The notes beneath the pieces were generated by a model. The model saw only the letters and a list, made by a program, of their open reading frames with translations, was not told where the DNA came from and did not search any database. The translations under genes and the position numbers were made by a program. From assembly GCF_021021415.1 (NCBI RefSeq), contig NZ_JAINWJ010000010.1:62001-126000 (forward strand): a DNA stretch of 64,000 bases. The letters are read 5' to 3'. Positions 1 through 9,281 of this stretch are shown here, in pieces; the stretch's first letter is position 1; every line of letters begins with the position of its first letter. Source of the DNA: Martelella mediterranea. Lineage in GTDB: Bacteria > Pseudomonadota > Alphaproteobacteria > Rhizobiales > Rhizobiaceae.

Positions 1-1177
1 CGTCGCTTTGCGGTCCTGCATTGTAATGGCACATGGCCGCATTGGCGCCCGAGGCCGAAATCGAACGGAAGCTGGCTTCGAGAAAACCCTTCCGCCGCGC
101 GCGAAAGGCCAGAAGCCGATCCTCCGCCTCGATCTCGCGGATCGGATTGCCGTTTGCGGCGCGCCCCGGCGCTTCGCGTTCCAGCCAGGCCAGAAATTCG
201 GTGAGCGCGATCCCGTCCTCGACATGGCAGGCGCGATAGCCGGCAAGTTCAGCGGGCGTCTTGCGCGCCTTGGCCAGCGTCAACGGGTTGTCGGCCGAGA
301 GAACCGTGCCGCCCGCGCCTTCCACCGCAAGCCGCAGGGCCACAGGCGCGAAGGATTGGTCGATCAGCACAGTCCTGCTCGCGGCGGCACTGTGCACGAA
401 AGGAATAAATTCCTCTGCCGGTCTGACGCTGACCTCCTCCAGCTCGAAAGCGGTAAGGTCATTCGGCAGTTTGCGGCTGTCGACGAACCAGACGACCGCG
501 CCATCGGCGTTCAGGACCATGAATGACTGGGGCACCGGGTTCATGGCGATATCGCTGCCGCGCAGATTGAGCAGCCAGGCGATATTGTCCGGCAGCGTCT
601 CCGCCATCATGTCGGCCCCGGCATCGGCAATCTTCCTGCCCAGGCGCGCCGTCTTCGCCGCAACGGTTTCGCCGGCAAGGGTAGGCGACATCGGGCGAAT
701 GCGACCGAGGGGCTTTTCGGGCCGGTCAGTCCAGATCGCGTCGAACGGGTCTTTCGAAATGGGCACCAGTGTGAAGCCGGCCCGTTCCGCCGAGGCTGCA
801 AGCCGGTCGTAAAGCGCGGTGTCGATCAGCATCGGATCGAAGCCGATCCGCCATCCCTTGCTTCCATGGGCTGCAAGCCAGCTGTCGATTGGATCGTTGT
901 GCAGGTGGTGAACCTCGTAAAGCGCAGCGCTGACCTCGTGGCGCACCTGGATTTCATAACGTCCATCGACGAAGATGAGCGCCTTGTCTTCCAGAACGAG
1001 CGCCAGCCCGGCGGAGCCGGTGAAGCCAGTGATGAAGGCCAGCCGGTCGTCGTGCGGGGCGGCGACCTCGCTTTGGTGGGCATCGGCGCGCGGCACGATT
1101 AGCCCGTCCAGCCCTTCGGATTTCAGCAGGGTTCTGAGTGCCGACAGGCGCGCGGCGATATCGGATTTTGAAGCCAT
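1..1177 (-). CDS. Aminopeptidase P (Xaa-Pro aminopeptidase, M24B), 3' part cut by window edge
   Basis: Removes the N-terminal residue from peptides with proline, or hydroxyproline, in position two; the family is cytosolic and uses two metal ions. The visible 392 codons cover the two creatinase-like N-terminal domains (IVPRADAHQSE near the start, ITGFTGSAG, FVDGRYEIQ) and run into SGANAAMCHY, the His-Tyr stretch that opens the catalytic pita-bread domain in the long (about 600 residue) form. The metal ligands lie beyond the edge. The ATG at 1177 follows GGGGAA. It is the last visible gene of the peptide importer operon, 15 bases after the permease, so it probably processes what the importer brings in. 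Confidence 0.9.
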   Translation of the reverse strand, partial: MASKSDIAARLSALRTLLKSEGLDGLIVPRADAHQSEVAAPHDDRLAFITGFTGSAGLALVLEDKALIFVDGRYEIQVRHEVSAALYEVHHLHNDPIDSWLAAHGSKGWRIGFDPMLIDTALYDRLAASAERAGFTLVPISKDPFDAIWTDRPEKPLGRIRPMSPTLAGETVAAKTARLGRKIADAGADMMAETLPDNIAWLLNLRGSDIAMNPVPQSFMVLNADGAVVWFVDSRKLPNDLTAFELEEVSVRPAEEFIPFVHSAAASRTVLIDQSFAPVALRLAVEGAGGTVLSADNPLTLAKARKTPAELAGYRACHVEDGIALTEFLAWLEREAPGRAANGNPIREIEAEDRLLAFRARRKGFLEASFRSISASGANAAMCHYNAGPQSD

Positions 1178-1192
1178 GGAATTCCCCGGCCG

Positions 1193-2152
1193 TCAGGCGC
1201 CGCGCACGCGCGGGTCGAGAACGGCGTAAAGCAGGTCGACAATGATATTGGTGATCACGATGAAGAAACCGCCCATCAGCACAACACCGATGATCACGGG
1301 CCGGTCGAGATTGCGCACCGACTGCACGGCCAGCGCGCCGACGCCCTGCAGCCCGTAGATCTGCTCGATGACGATGACGCCGCCCAGAAGCAGCGCGATA
1401 TCGGCGCCAAGCTGGGTGATCAGCGGCGTCAACGTGGCGCGCAGGCCGTGCTTGTAGACCACCTTCGCTTCCGAAAGCCCTTTGGCGCGAGCGGTGCGGA
1501 TATAATCCTCGCCCAGCACCTCGATCAGCTTTCCGCGGGTCAGACGGGCATAGATCGCGGCCGTGACCAGCGCCAGCGTCGTCCACGGCAGGAACAGGTG
1601 CCATGCCCATGTGACCGGATCGTCGAGAAACGGCTTGTAGCCGCCGGGCGGAAACAGCATGAAACCGGCCTTGCGCGGCAGGAAATAGAAGACATAGAGC
1701 GACAGCATGCCAAGCACGAAGGTCGGGAAGGACAGGCCCAGCAGGATGAAGCCTTGCCCCAGACGGTCGCGGAAGCCGCCGGGAAACCGCGCCGACATGA
1801 TGCCGATGGGAATGCCGAGCGCCAGCCAGAAAATAACGCCGCCGATGACCAGCGAGATGGTGGCGGGCAGGCGGCGCACGATCAGTTCCGTTACCGGCTG
1901 CTGGTTGCGGTAGGAAAAGCCGAGATCGCCGGTTGCCGCCTTGGCGATGAATTTACCGTACTGCAGGTAGATTGGCTGATCGAGCCCGAGATTGGAGCGG
2001 ATCTGCGCAAGCTGGGTTTCCGTCGCCTTGTCGCCGGCGATCATGCGCGCGGGATCTCCGGGTGCGACGAAGAACAGGACAAAGACGAAGACGCTCAGCG
2101 AAAACAGGATGAGCACGGCAAAGCCGATGCGCTGGATCAGATAACGGGTCAT
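1193..2152 (-). CDS. Peptide ABC transporter permease, DppB/OppB type
   Basis: A 319-residue inner-membrane permease of the dipeptide/oligopeptide/nickel family. It begins with the typical MTRYLIQRIG, followed by a first membrane helix and the APGDPAR segment. A long periplasmic loop is followed by about five more helices, and the cytoplasmic coupling (EAA) loop reads RTARAKGLSEAKVVYKHGLR. It ends VLDPRVRGA, as the family does. It overlaps the DppC-type gene by four bases, so translation is coupled. It should pair with that permease and the fused ATPase. Substrate cannot be read from the permease; the flanking X-Pro peptidases suggest proline- or hydroxyproline-containing peptides. Confidence 0.93.
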   Translation of the reverse strand: MTRYLIQRIGFAVLILFSLSVFVFVLFFVAPGDPARMIAGDKATETQLAQIRSNLGLDQPIYLQYGKFIAKAATGDLGFSYRNQQPVTELIVRRLPATISLVIGGVIFWLALGIPIGIMSARFPGGFRDRLGQGFILLGLSFPTFVLGMLSLYVFYFLPRKAGFMLFPPGGYKPFLDDPVTWAWHLFLPWTTLALVTAAIYARLTRGKLIEVLGEDYIRTARAKGLSEAKVVYKHGLRATLTPLITQLGADIALLLGGVIVIEQIYGLQGVGALAVQSVRNLDRPVIIGVVLMGGFFIVITNIIVDLLYAVLDPRVRGA

Positions 2153-3123
2153 GGGCGCGCCTCCTTCTTCAGCCGTTTGAGGAACGACCGGCGCACCGGC
2201 CGCGCTTTCGGATCAAGCGCATCGCGCAACCCGTCGCCGAGAATGTTGAAGGCAAGCGTGGTCAGAAGCAGCGCCAGCCCCGGAAACACCACCAGCCACC
2301 ACGCCACCAGATAGATCGAGTTGGCCGAGGCATCGGCCAGCATGCCGCCCCAGCTCGGCGTTGGCGGCACGATACCGAGACCGAGGAAGGAAAGCGTGGC
2401 CTCGAAGACGATGGCGGTCGGTATCATCATGGTCGTGTAGACGATGATCGGAACGGAAAGATTGGGCAGGATATCGCGCAGCACGATCGAAACCGGCCCG
2501 GCCCCGAGTGAGCGGCTGGCGGCGACGAATTCCCGGCGGCGCAGCGAGGTGACTTCGGCGCGGATCACGCGGCCCATTGTGGTCCAGGAGAAGAACACGA
2601 TCACACCGATGCTGAGCGACAGGCTCGGCCCGAAGACCGAGACGAGGGCCAGCGCGCACAGAAGAAACGGGACGCTCATCACCAGATCCATGATCCGGCT
2701 CAGCACCATATCGACCTTGCCGCCGGCGAAACCGGCAATCGTGCCGATGGTGATGCCGATCAGGGCGGCGGCGAGCGAGGCGACGACGCCGACAATCAGC
2801 GAGATGCGCGCGCCATAGGCAAGGCGCACCAGAACGTCGCGGCCGAGGTGATCGGCCCCAAGCCAGAAGTCATGGTTCGGGCCGACGGGAAGACCCATCG
2901 GGCTCATGCCGATCTGGCGATATTGCTCGATCGCCGAGTGTCCGGTGATGTCGGCCACGAGCGGTGCCGCAAGCGCAAAGGCGATCAGAAGCACGATGAA
3001 GCAGGCGGCGACAAGGCTGGCGCGGTCACGAACAAGCCGCCGGAGCGTCAGTTCCAACGGACCGCGTTGAACCACTGCGTCCTTGTCGTCGTCTTCGATA
3101 TCATGCTGCGTGACGGCGCTCAT
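2149..3123 (-). CDS. Peptide ABC transporter permease, DppC/OppC type
   Basis: A 324-residue partner permease. It has an N-terminal cytosolic stretch with ELTLRRLVRDRAS, a first helix, the diagnostic LGADHLGRDVLVRLAYGARISL, and the coupling loop AASRSLGAGPVSIVLRDILPN. About six membrane helices are expected. The start ATG overlaps the stop of the upstream ATPase gene (ATGA) and the end overlaps the next permease, giving a tightly coupled block. The gene carries out membrane translocation together with the DppB-type subunit. Confidence 0.93.
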   Translation of the reverse strand: MSAVTQHDIEDDDKDAVVQRGPLELTLRRLVRDRASLVAACFIVLLIAFALAAPLVADITGHSAIEQYRQIGMSPMGLPVGPNHDFWLGADHLGRDVLVRLAYGARISLIVGVVASLAAALIGITIGTIAGFAGGKVDMVLSRIMDLVMSVPFLLCALALVSVFGPSLSLSIGVIVFFSWTTMGRVIRAEVTSLRRREFVAASRSLGAGPVSIVLRDILPNLSVPIIVYTTMMIPTAIVFEATLSFLGLGIVPPTPSWGGMLADASANSIYLVAWWLVVFPGLALLLTTLAFNILGDGLRDALDPKARPVRRSFLKRLKKEARP

Positions 3124-4976
3124 GCGGACTCTCCTCCGATGCTGTCGATGAGCTTGCGCCCGGGCAATGCCCCGGCCGCAACCTCATGCATGGAGGCGGC
3201 CATCAGCTCGCGGGTATAGGGATCGCGCGGCGCGGCATAGATGTCTTCGGCCGCACCGAGTTCGACGATGCGCCCCTTGTTCATCACGGCAATCCGGTCG
3301 CAAACATGGCGGACCACGGACAGGTCATGCGAAATGAACAGGTAGGTGAGGCCCATGTCTTGTTGCAGATGGCGCATCAGGTTGAGGATCTGCGCCTGAA
3401 TCGAGACGTCGAGCGCGGAAACCGGTTCATCGAAGATGATGATGGCGGGATGAAGCGCAAGCGCGCGAGCGATGCCGATGCGCTGACGCTGGCCGCCGGA
3501 AAATTCCGAAGGATAGCGGTTGTAGTGTTCCGGGTTGAGGCCGACGCGCTCCATCAGCGCCTGGACGCGGCGCTTGCGTTCCGCGCCGGAACAGACGTTG
3601 TGGATACGGAACGGGTCGCCGATGATCGAACTCACCCGCCGGCGCGGATTGAGCGAGCCGAAGGGGTCCTGAAACACGAGCTGGATGCGTTTGCGCATGG
3701 CGCGCCAGTCGGCATGGGAGAGCTCGTCGAGCCTTTGGCCCTCGACCACGACATCGCCGGAACTGGCGGGGATAAGCCCTGCCAGCACCCGCGCGAAAGT
3801 CGATTTTCCGCAACCGGATTCGCCGACAAGACCAAGGGTCTCGCCCTTGCAGAGCGTCAGGTCGATGCCCTTGAGCACATGAAGCTCTTTCGGCAGGCCG
3901 CGCATGCCGCCGCCGGTTTCAAAGCTCAGATGCACATTGGCGGCCTCGATCATGGCCGTGCGTTCGCCGGGCGGCGCGACGGGTTCGCCGGCTTCGGCAG
4001 GTGCGCGGCTTTGCGCGCGATCCTCGCTCTCCTTCCAGCAGAGCGCTTCCGTGCCATCGTCGAACAACCTCAGCGGTGGCACCCGCGTACAGATATCCAT
4101 GGCGCTGGCGCAACGGGGGCGAAACACGCAACCCTTCGGCGGGGCGAGCAGGCTGGGCGGGCGCCCGGTGATCGGCTCGATCATGGAGCCGGGCGTGTAT
4201 CGCGCCGGCGACGAGTTCAGCAATCCAGCGGTATAGGGGTGCACGGGTGCGGAAAACAGGGTCGCGGACGGACCGAGCTCCATCCGGTTTCCGGCATACA
4301 TCACCATGACCCTGTCGGCGATCGATGACAGCAGCGACAGGTCGTGGGTGATCATGATCACCGTCGTGCCAAGCTCGCGGCGCATCTCGTCCAGCAGGGC
4401 GATGATCTGTGCCTGCACCGTGACATCGAGCGCGGTCGTGGGCTCGTCGGCGATGATCAGCGGCGGGTTGAGGATCAGCGCCATGGCGATCATCACCCGC
4501 TGGCGCATGCCGCCGGAAAACTGATGCGGATAATCGTCGTAACGGTGCTTGGCATCACGGATGCCGACGCGCGACAGCATCTCGATCACCCGTGCTTTGG
4601 CCTCCTTGTGGCTGACCTTTTCATGGGTATGGATCATTTCGGCGATCTGCGCGCCGATCGTGTAATAGGGGTGGAGGCTGGAGAGCGGATCCTGGAAGAT
4701 CATGCCGATGCGCGCGCCCCGCAGAGCGCGCAGCCGCCGCGATGAAAGCGTCAGAAGGTCGTCACTCTCAAATGTCGCCCGTCCGGAAATCGCGGCATTG
4801 GGCAGAAAGCCCATGATCGCCTGCGTCAGCACGCTTTTGCCCGAGCCGGATTCGCCGGCAATGCCAAAGAGCGTGCCCTTTTCGACGCGGAAGGAAACCT
4901 TGTTGACCGCATGAACGATGCCGTCCTCGGTCGGGATGTCGACGGTCAGGTCACGCACGTCGAGAATGGGTGTCAA
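3120..4976 (-). CDS. Fused DppD-DppF ATPase of peptide ABC transporter
   Basis: One 618-residue chain carries both ATPases of the importer. The first half has Walker A GESGSGKSV, signature FSGGMRQRV and Walker B LIIADEPTTALD, then the oligopeptide C-terminal domain with a Cys-rich CVFRPRCASAMDIC segment. The second half has Walker A GESGCGKST, signature FSGGQRQRI and Walker B IIIFDEPVSALD. Such fusions are common in alphaproteobacterial peptide importers. The start is a TTG at 4976, chosen because GGAGG lies just upstream and the reading frame opens directly into the first beta strand. It is the second gene of the operon, separated from the binding-protein gene by a hairpin. Confidence 0.92.
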   Translation of the reverse strand: MTPILDVRDLTVDIPTEDGIVHAVNKVSFRVEKGTLFGIAGESGSGKSVLTQAIMGFLPNAAISGRATFESDDLLTLSSRRLRALRGARIGMIFQDPLSSLHPYYTIGAQIAEMIHTHEKVSHKEAKARVIEMLSRVGIRDAKHRYDDYPHQFSGGMRQRVMIAMALILNPPLIIADEPTTALDVTVQAQIIALLDEMRRELGTTVIMITHDLSLLSSIADRVMVMYAGNRMELGPSATLFSAPVHPYTAGLLNSSPARYTPGSMIEPITGRPPSLLAPPKGCVFRPRCASAMDICTRVPPLRLFDDGTEALCWKESEDRAQSRAPAEAGEPVAPPGERTAMIEAANVHLSFETGGGMRGLPKELHVLKGIDLTLCKGETLGLVGESGCGKSTFARVLAGLIPASSGDVVVEGQRLDELSHADWRAMRKRIQLVFQDPFGSLNPRRRVSSIIGDPFRIHNVCSGAERKRRVQALMERVGLNPEHYNRYPSEFSGGQRQRIGIARALALHPAIIIFDEPVSALDVSIQAQILNLMRHLQQDMGLTYLFISHDLSVVRHVCDRIAVMNKGRIVELGAAEDIYAAPRDPYTRELMAASMHEVAAGALPGRKLIDSIGGESA

Positions 4977-5038
4977 TAAACTGCCTCCAATACGGAACGG
5001 GAACAGGCGGAGAGACCCCGCCTGCCGGTCTGCATAGG

Positions 5039-5059
5039 GCGGCCGCAGCGCGCGGCCGC
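5039..5059 (-). terminator. Intercistronic hairpin after binding-protein gene
   Basis: Inverted repeat GCGGCCGC / GCGGCCGC with a five-base loop, immediately downstream of the peptide-binding-protein stop. No U-tract follows, so it is more likely an mRNA 3'-end stabiliser or attenuator that gives more binding protein than membrane subunits. Confidence 0.5.
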
Positions 5060-5067
5060 GGCGAATG

Positions 5068-6810
5068 TCAGCGGTTCAGCCAGACATTGGTCCAGTCGCC
5101 CTGGGCGCCGAGCGCGTAGGGCTGGAAGTTTTCGACCGCTGGCCCGCGATAGAGTATCACGTTTTCTGTGGTGTAGGGCGCCACCGGCGAATCCTGCATC
5201 ACCAGTTCGTCGACCTGGCTCCAGAGCTCGGCCGCCTTTTCGGGCGTGGTCGCATTGATCGCCTGTGTGGCGATCTCGTTGGCCTCGGGGTTGTTGTAGT
5301 CGACATAGTTGTAGGTCTGGTGCGTGCCGTTATAGGTGAACTGCGGCTGGAACACCGAGCGCGCTGCGCCGCCGACCCAGTCCGGCGACCAGCCCACAGG
5401 CGCGATATCCCAGAGACCGGCCTTGGTGTTTTCCTGGTTGGTCATGAATTTCGAATAATAGTCCGACGGCGCGACCGGCGTCAGTTCCAGCTCGATGCCG
5501 GCCTTTTTCAGGCTGGCCTGAATGGTCTGGGCAATGGCCGGCTCGGCGTTCTGGTTGCGGAACGGCATTTTCAGCGTGATGCCATCCGGATAGCCGGCCT
5601 CTGTAAGCAGTTCCTTCGCCTTTTCAGGGTCGCCGGCGGCATTCTCGCTCGGATAGAGGTCGAATTCGTGGAAACCCAGCACGCCGGGGCCGAAAATGCC
5701 GTTTTGCGGCGCGGCCACCATCGGGCCGCCCATCTGCTGGACGATGGCTGCCTTGTCGAGGGCATATTGCACGGCCTGGCGGATGCGCAGGTCGCGCAGC
5801 GCGCCGTCATTATTGTCCGTCAGCGTGTTGAACCAGAGGAAGGACGTGCGACCGACCGACATGGTGGTCAGCTTGTCGTCGCCGGTTGCCGCCAGCATCT
5901 GCAGGATCGCCGGCGGAATGAGGATGTCATAGGTCATGTCGGCATCGCCGGCCTGAAGCTGCTGGATGGCCGCATCGGGCTGGATGCCGAAGGTGATGTC
6001 GATATTGTCGACATAACCGCCGCGCAGCGGATCGGATTCGGCGGTCCATGCGGGGTTGCGCGTCAGCTTGATGGTGCTGTCCGGCACGTAGGTTTCGACG
6101 GTGTAGGGGCCGGAGGCGATGAAGTTATCACGGTATTCCGGTCCGTCCGGCATATAATCCAGCACCTCGACGGGTGCGGGCGCCGCCGTCGGCAGCGAGA
6201 GCATGTAGACGAAATCGCCCGCCGTTTCGGTGAGGTTGATGACGATGGTCTTGTCATCCGGCGTCTCGATACCGGAAATATCGTTGTTTTCGATATAGTC
6301 CTTCATCGCGGCAGCCGTCGGCTCGACCTTGGCAAAACCGTCGCAGAACGTGCGCATGCCTTCGATCAGATCGATGAAATAGGTCAGCCCCGCCGAGCCG
6401 AGAGAGGGGTTGCACATGCGCTTCATGCCGCGCTCGAAATCGGCCGCGACAATCGGACGCGGGCCTTCCGGCGCATCCCAGGCAACGCCGTCGCGCAGGA
6501 TAAACGTGTAGGTCAGTCCGTCATTGGTGGGCTGGGGAACTTCTGTCGCCAGATCGCCCTTCGGCTGAAGGCGGGCATCGTCATCGGTCGAAGCCTCGTA
6601 GCTGATCAACTGGCGGCTGACGGCACGCAGGAAATTGTTGGAGGTGACGAGCGCCGCCGAGGTCGGATCGAAGTGGTCGATATCGGCGGTTCCGACGATC
6701 TTCAGCGTTCCGCCGGTCTGCGGGTCTGCCGCAAGCGCCGCCGTGGCGGTCGAGGCGGCAAGTAGTGAGACGGCGAGTTTCAACAGTTTTCGTTCTGTGA
6801 ATGCAGTCAT
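5068..6810 (-). CDS. Peptide-binding protein, SBP family 5 (DppA/OppA type)
   Basis: A 580-residue periplasmic binding protein that captures the imported peptide. A Sec signal peptide occupies about residues 1-28 (KLLKLAVSLLAASTATAALA followed by ADPQTGG). The mature part starts GGTLKIVGTADIDHFDP and ends in a C-terminal lobe with APVGWSPDWVGGAARS, typical of SBP_bac_5. It is the first gene of the minus-strand importer operon and faces the M24 peptidase across a 177-base intergenic region that holds a TTGTCGACAA palindrome. A GGGAA ribosome site lies before the ATG. The exact ligand is unknown; X-Pro or X-Hyp peptides are inferred from context. Confidence 0.9.
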   Translation of the reverse strand: MTAFTERKLLKLAVSLLAASTATAALAADPQTGGTLKIVGTADIDHFDPTSAALVTSNNFLRAVSRQLISYEASTDDDARLQPKGDLATEVPQPTNDGLTYTFILRDGVAWDAPEGPRPIVAADFERGMKRMCNPSLGSAGLTYFIDLIEGMRTFCDGFAKVEPTAAAMKDYIENNDISGIETPDDKTIVINLTETAGDFVYMLSLPTAAPAPVEVLDYMPDGPEYRDNFIASGPYTVETYVPDSTIKLTRNPAWTAESDPLRGGYVDNIDITFGIQPDAAIQQLQAGDADMTYDILIPPAILQMLAATGDDKLTTMSVGRTSFLWFNTLTDNNDGALRDLRIRQAVQYALDKAAIVQQMGGPMVAAPQNGIFGPGVLGFHEFDLYPSENAAGDPEKAKELLTEAGYPDGITLKMPFRNQNAEPAIAQTIQASLKKAGIELELTPVAPSDYYSKFMTNQENTKAGLWDIAPVGWSPDWVGGAARSVFQPQFTYNGTHQTYNYVDYNNPEANEIATQAINATTPEKAAELWSQVDELVMQDSPVAPYTTENVILYRGPAVENFQPYALGAQGDWTNVWLNR

Positions 6811-6885
6811 GGAACTGTTCCCTTTCTTTTGGTGTCACGTTCATGCTCGTCGGTATCCGATGCAATTTTTGCGATTGTGAAAAGC

Positions 6886-6918
6886 TTGTCAACGATATTG
6901 TCGACAAACTGACGACAA
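6886..6918. promoter_or_regulatory. Operator-like palindrome TTGTCGACAA with flanking half-sites
   Basis: The perfect palindrome TTGTCGACAA is at 6898-6907, flanked by outer half-sites TTGTC (6886-6890) and GACAA (6914-6918) that are almost symmetric about the same centre. It lies between the divergent peptide-importer and M24-peptidase genes. The TTGT-N2-ACAA form fits FadR-type GntR operators, and the same core recurs at 19521, 22853 and (one mismatch) 23718. Confidence 0.6.
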
Positions 6919-6987
6919 ATATGGTAGGCGGGTTGGTGAGTGAAAAATCTCGGTCATTGATCGAGTGAAGACGGAGAGACCGCTGCG

Positions 6988-8121
6988 ATGACCAACCGCC
7001 CCGAACCGATCAGCAAAGACGAACGCAAGGGCCGGATCGCACGGCTGCGCGCGGCCATGCAGGCCGCCGGCGCCGATGCGGTGCTACTGGGCTCGACCAC
7101 CAGTCTCACCTATTTCACCGGGCTTGTCTGGCATGCGAGCGAGCGACTGGTCGGCGCGCTGGTCACCGCCGACGGCCTGACCTATATCGCGCCCGCCTTC
7201 GAGGTCTCGAAGATCGAGACGCTCGATCGCCTCGACGGCGACATCGCCGCGTGGGACGAGCACGAAGATCCCGCGGCGCTGACGGCGAAGCTGCTCGGCC
7301 AGGGCCGGACGCTGGCGCTCGACGATGCGCTGCCGTTTGCCATCTATTCGGCGCTTGCCCGGCAGATCGCGCCGGAGCGGCTCGTTGACGGCGGGCCGAT
7401 GATCTCTTCGCTGAGAGCAGTGAAATCGCCCGCCGAGATCGCGCTGATGCAGTATGCGATGGATGCCACCCTTGAGGTGCACAAGCGCGTTCACGCGCTG
7501 ATCGAGCCGGGCATCCGCGCTTCCGAGGTCGTGCGCTTTATTGACGAGACCCACCGGGCGCTCAGCGGCTCGGGCAGCACCTTCGCGATCTGCTCCTTCG
7601 GCGCGGCGACATCGCTGCCGCATGGCGTCGATGGCGACCAGACCTATGCCGAGGGCGATGTCATTCTCGTCGACACCGGCACGATTGTCGGCGGTTACCA
7701 GTCGGACATGACGCGCACCTATGTGAAGGCGGAGCCTTCGCCCGAGTTTTCGCGGATCTGGATGATCGAACGCGAGGCGCAGCAGGCCGTGTTCGACGCG
7801 GCGAAGCCGGGCGTTGCGGCCGAAACCCTCGACGATGCGGCGCGCCGCGTGATCGCCGCCCATGGCCTCGGCCCGGATTACCGCCTGCCCGGCTTGCCGC
7901 ACAGGGCGGGGCACGGGCTCGGCATGGATATCCACGAAGCGCCGTTCATCGTGCGGGGCAATGCCACGCCGCTTCTGCCCGGCATGTGCTTTTCCAACGA
8001 GCCGATGATCGTCGTGCCCGAAAAATTCGGCGTCCGGCTGGAGGACATCATTCATATGGGCGATAACGGGCCGCTCTGGTTTACCACGCCCGGCAAGGGG
8101 CCGACCGAGCCCTTCGCCTGA
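6988..8121 (+). CDS. M24 family metallopeptidase, Xaa-Pro dipeptidase (prolidase)-like
   Basis: A 377-residue two-domain enzyme likely to cleave X-Pro or X-Hyp dipeptides in the cytosol. The N-terminal creatinase-like domain (about 1-145) contains SLTYFTGLVWHASER. The catalytic domain shows all five dimetal ligands: Asp229 (ILVDTGT), Asp240 (YQSDMTRT), His309 (HRAGHGLGMDIHE), Glu338 (FSNEPMI) and Glu352 (VRLEDII), plus His212 (LPHG). No signal peptide. GGAGAG precedes the ATG. It is transcribed away from the peptide importer and heads a block with an Ldh2-type oxidoreductase and a semialdehyde dehydrogenase. The family also includes creatinase, so substrate rests on context. Confidence 0.88.
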   Translation: MTNRPEPISKDERKGRIARLRAAMQAAGADAVLLGSTTSLTYFTGLVWHASERLVGALVTADGLTYIAPAFEVSKIETLDRLDGDIAAWDEHEDPAALTAKLLGQGRTLALDDALPFAIYSALARQIAPERLVDGGPMISSLRAVKSPAEIALMQYAMDATLEVHKRVHALIEPGIRASEVVRFIDETHRALSGSGSTFAICSFGAATSLPHGVDGDQTYAEGDVILVDTGTIVGGYQSDMTRTYVKAEPSPEFSRIWMIEREAQQAVFDAAKPGVAAETLDDAARRVIAAHGLGPDYRLPGLPHRAGHGLGMDIHEAPFIVRGNATPLLPGMCFSNEPMIVVPEKFGVRLEDIIHMGDNGPLWFTTPGKGPTEPFA

Positions 8122-8218
8122 GCGCCGGGCTACCCATCGACTTCATCCATGGGGCAGATTGCTTCCGGCGCGCTTTCAGCAAGGCGCGCATGCGACACCA
8201 CGCCTGAAGGGAGACGGC

Positions 8219-9259
8219 ATGAGCGACGATTTCGAAACGATTGCGATCGATGAGGCGCGGGCGCTGGGCGAGGGCCTGTTGCTGGCGGCCGGCTATTCCG
8301 AAGACCATGCCCGCACGATCACCGATTGCGTCATGCGCGCGCAGATGGACGAGTGCCATTCGCACGGGCTCTACCGGCTGATCAGTTGCCTGGAGCTGAT
8401 CGAGCGCGGCAAGGTCGATCCGACTGCCACGCCGGTGATCGAGGACCGCGCGCCGGCAATCGTCCGCGTCGATGCCCGCCGAGGCGTTTCGCTTGTCGCA
8501 TTCGAGGCCGGACTTCCCGTTCTCGCCGAAAAGGCGCGGCATTGCGGGCTCGCGGCGCTTGCGATCAACAATTGCTTTCATTTCTCCGCACTCTGGCCGG
8601 AGGTGGAAAGGATTGCCGATCAGGGTCTTGTCGCCATTGCCGTCACCGTCAGCCATGCCTGGGTCGCGCCGGCGGGCGGCAGCAGGCCGGTATTCGGCAC
8701 CAATCCGTTTTCATTCGGCTGGCCGCGGCCCGGCAAACACCCCTTCGTGTTCGATTTCGCCACCTCGGCGATCGCCCGCGGCGATATCGAGCTGCACCGG
8801 CGCACGAAAACGCCGCTGCCGGAAGGAACGGCGATCAATGCCGACGGCAAGCCCACGACCGATCCGGACAAAGCCGCAGAAGGCGCCATGCTCACCTTCG
8901 GCGGCCACAAGGGCTCGGCGCTTTCGGCGATGATCGAACTCTTGGCCGGGCCGCTGATCGGCGATCTCACCAGCGCCGAATCCATGGCGTTTGACGATGA
9001 CGCCAAGGTCACGCCGCTTCATGGGGAATTGATCATCGCGCTCGATCCCGCCTCCTTCCTGGGGCAGGCGGCGCTCGATAATCTGAAGCGCGGCGAGACG
9101 CTGTTCGACGCGATTGAAGGGCAGGGCGCGCGCCTTCCCTCCGCCAGGCGTTACCGGGCGCGGTCCCGCAATACCAAGGCCGGCGTTATGCCGGTGCGCA
9201 AGAATGTGCTCGACGAGTTGCGGACACGCGCCGCGGCTTCGTCACCGAAATCGAACTGA
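8219..9259 (+). CDS. Ldh2/malate-lactate dehydrogenase family oxidoreductase
   Basis: A 346-residue NAD(P)-dependent enzyme of the Ldh2 fold, unrelated to Rossmann dehydrogenases. Family landmarks visible are CHSHGLYRL (catalytic His region), [26 protein letters not shown] and the glycine-rich [17 protein letters not shown]. Members include malate, ureidoglycolate and diketogulonate dehydrogenases and the delta1-pyrroline-2-carboxylate/piperideine-2-carboxylate reductases. Next to hydroxyproline and X-Pro peptide genes, a cyclic-imine (pyrroline-2-carboxylate) reductase is the most sensible reading, but this is inference. The ATG at 8219 follows AAGGGAGA and fits the family N-terminus better than an upstream in-frame codon. 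Confidence 0.82.
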   Translation: MSDDFETIAIDEARALGEGLLLAAGYSEDHARTITDCVMRAQMDECHSHGLYRLISCLELIERGKVDPTATPVIEDRAPAIVRVDARRGVSLVAFEAGLPVLAEKARHCGLAALAINNCFHFSALWPEVERIADQGLVAIAVTVSHAWVAPAGGSRPVFGTNPFSFGWPRPGKHPFVFDFATSAIARGDIELHRRTKTPLPEGTAINADGKPTTDPDKAAEGAMLTFGGHKGSALSAMIELLAGPLIGDLTSAESMAFDDDAKVTPLHGELIIALDPASFLGQAALDNLKRGETLFDAIEGQGARLPSARRYRARSRNTKAGVMPVRKNVLDELRTRAAASSPKSN

Positions 9260-9281
9260 GAAACAGACTGAGGATGTACCA

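Noticed and set aside
5065-6765. 566-codon plus-strand frame
   Set aside because: Antisense to the peptide-binding-protein gene; the minus strand carries a signal peptide and family motifs.
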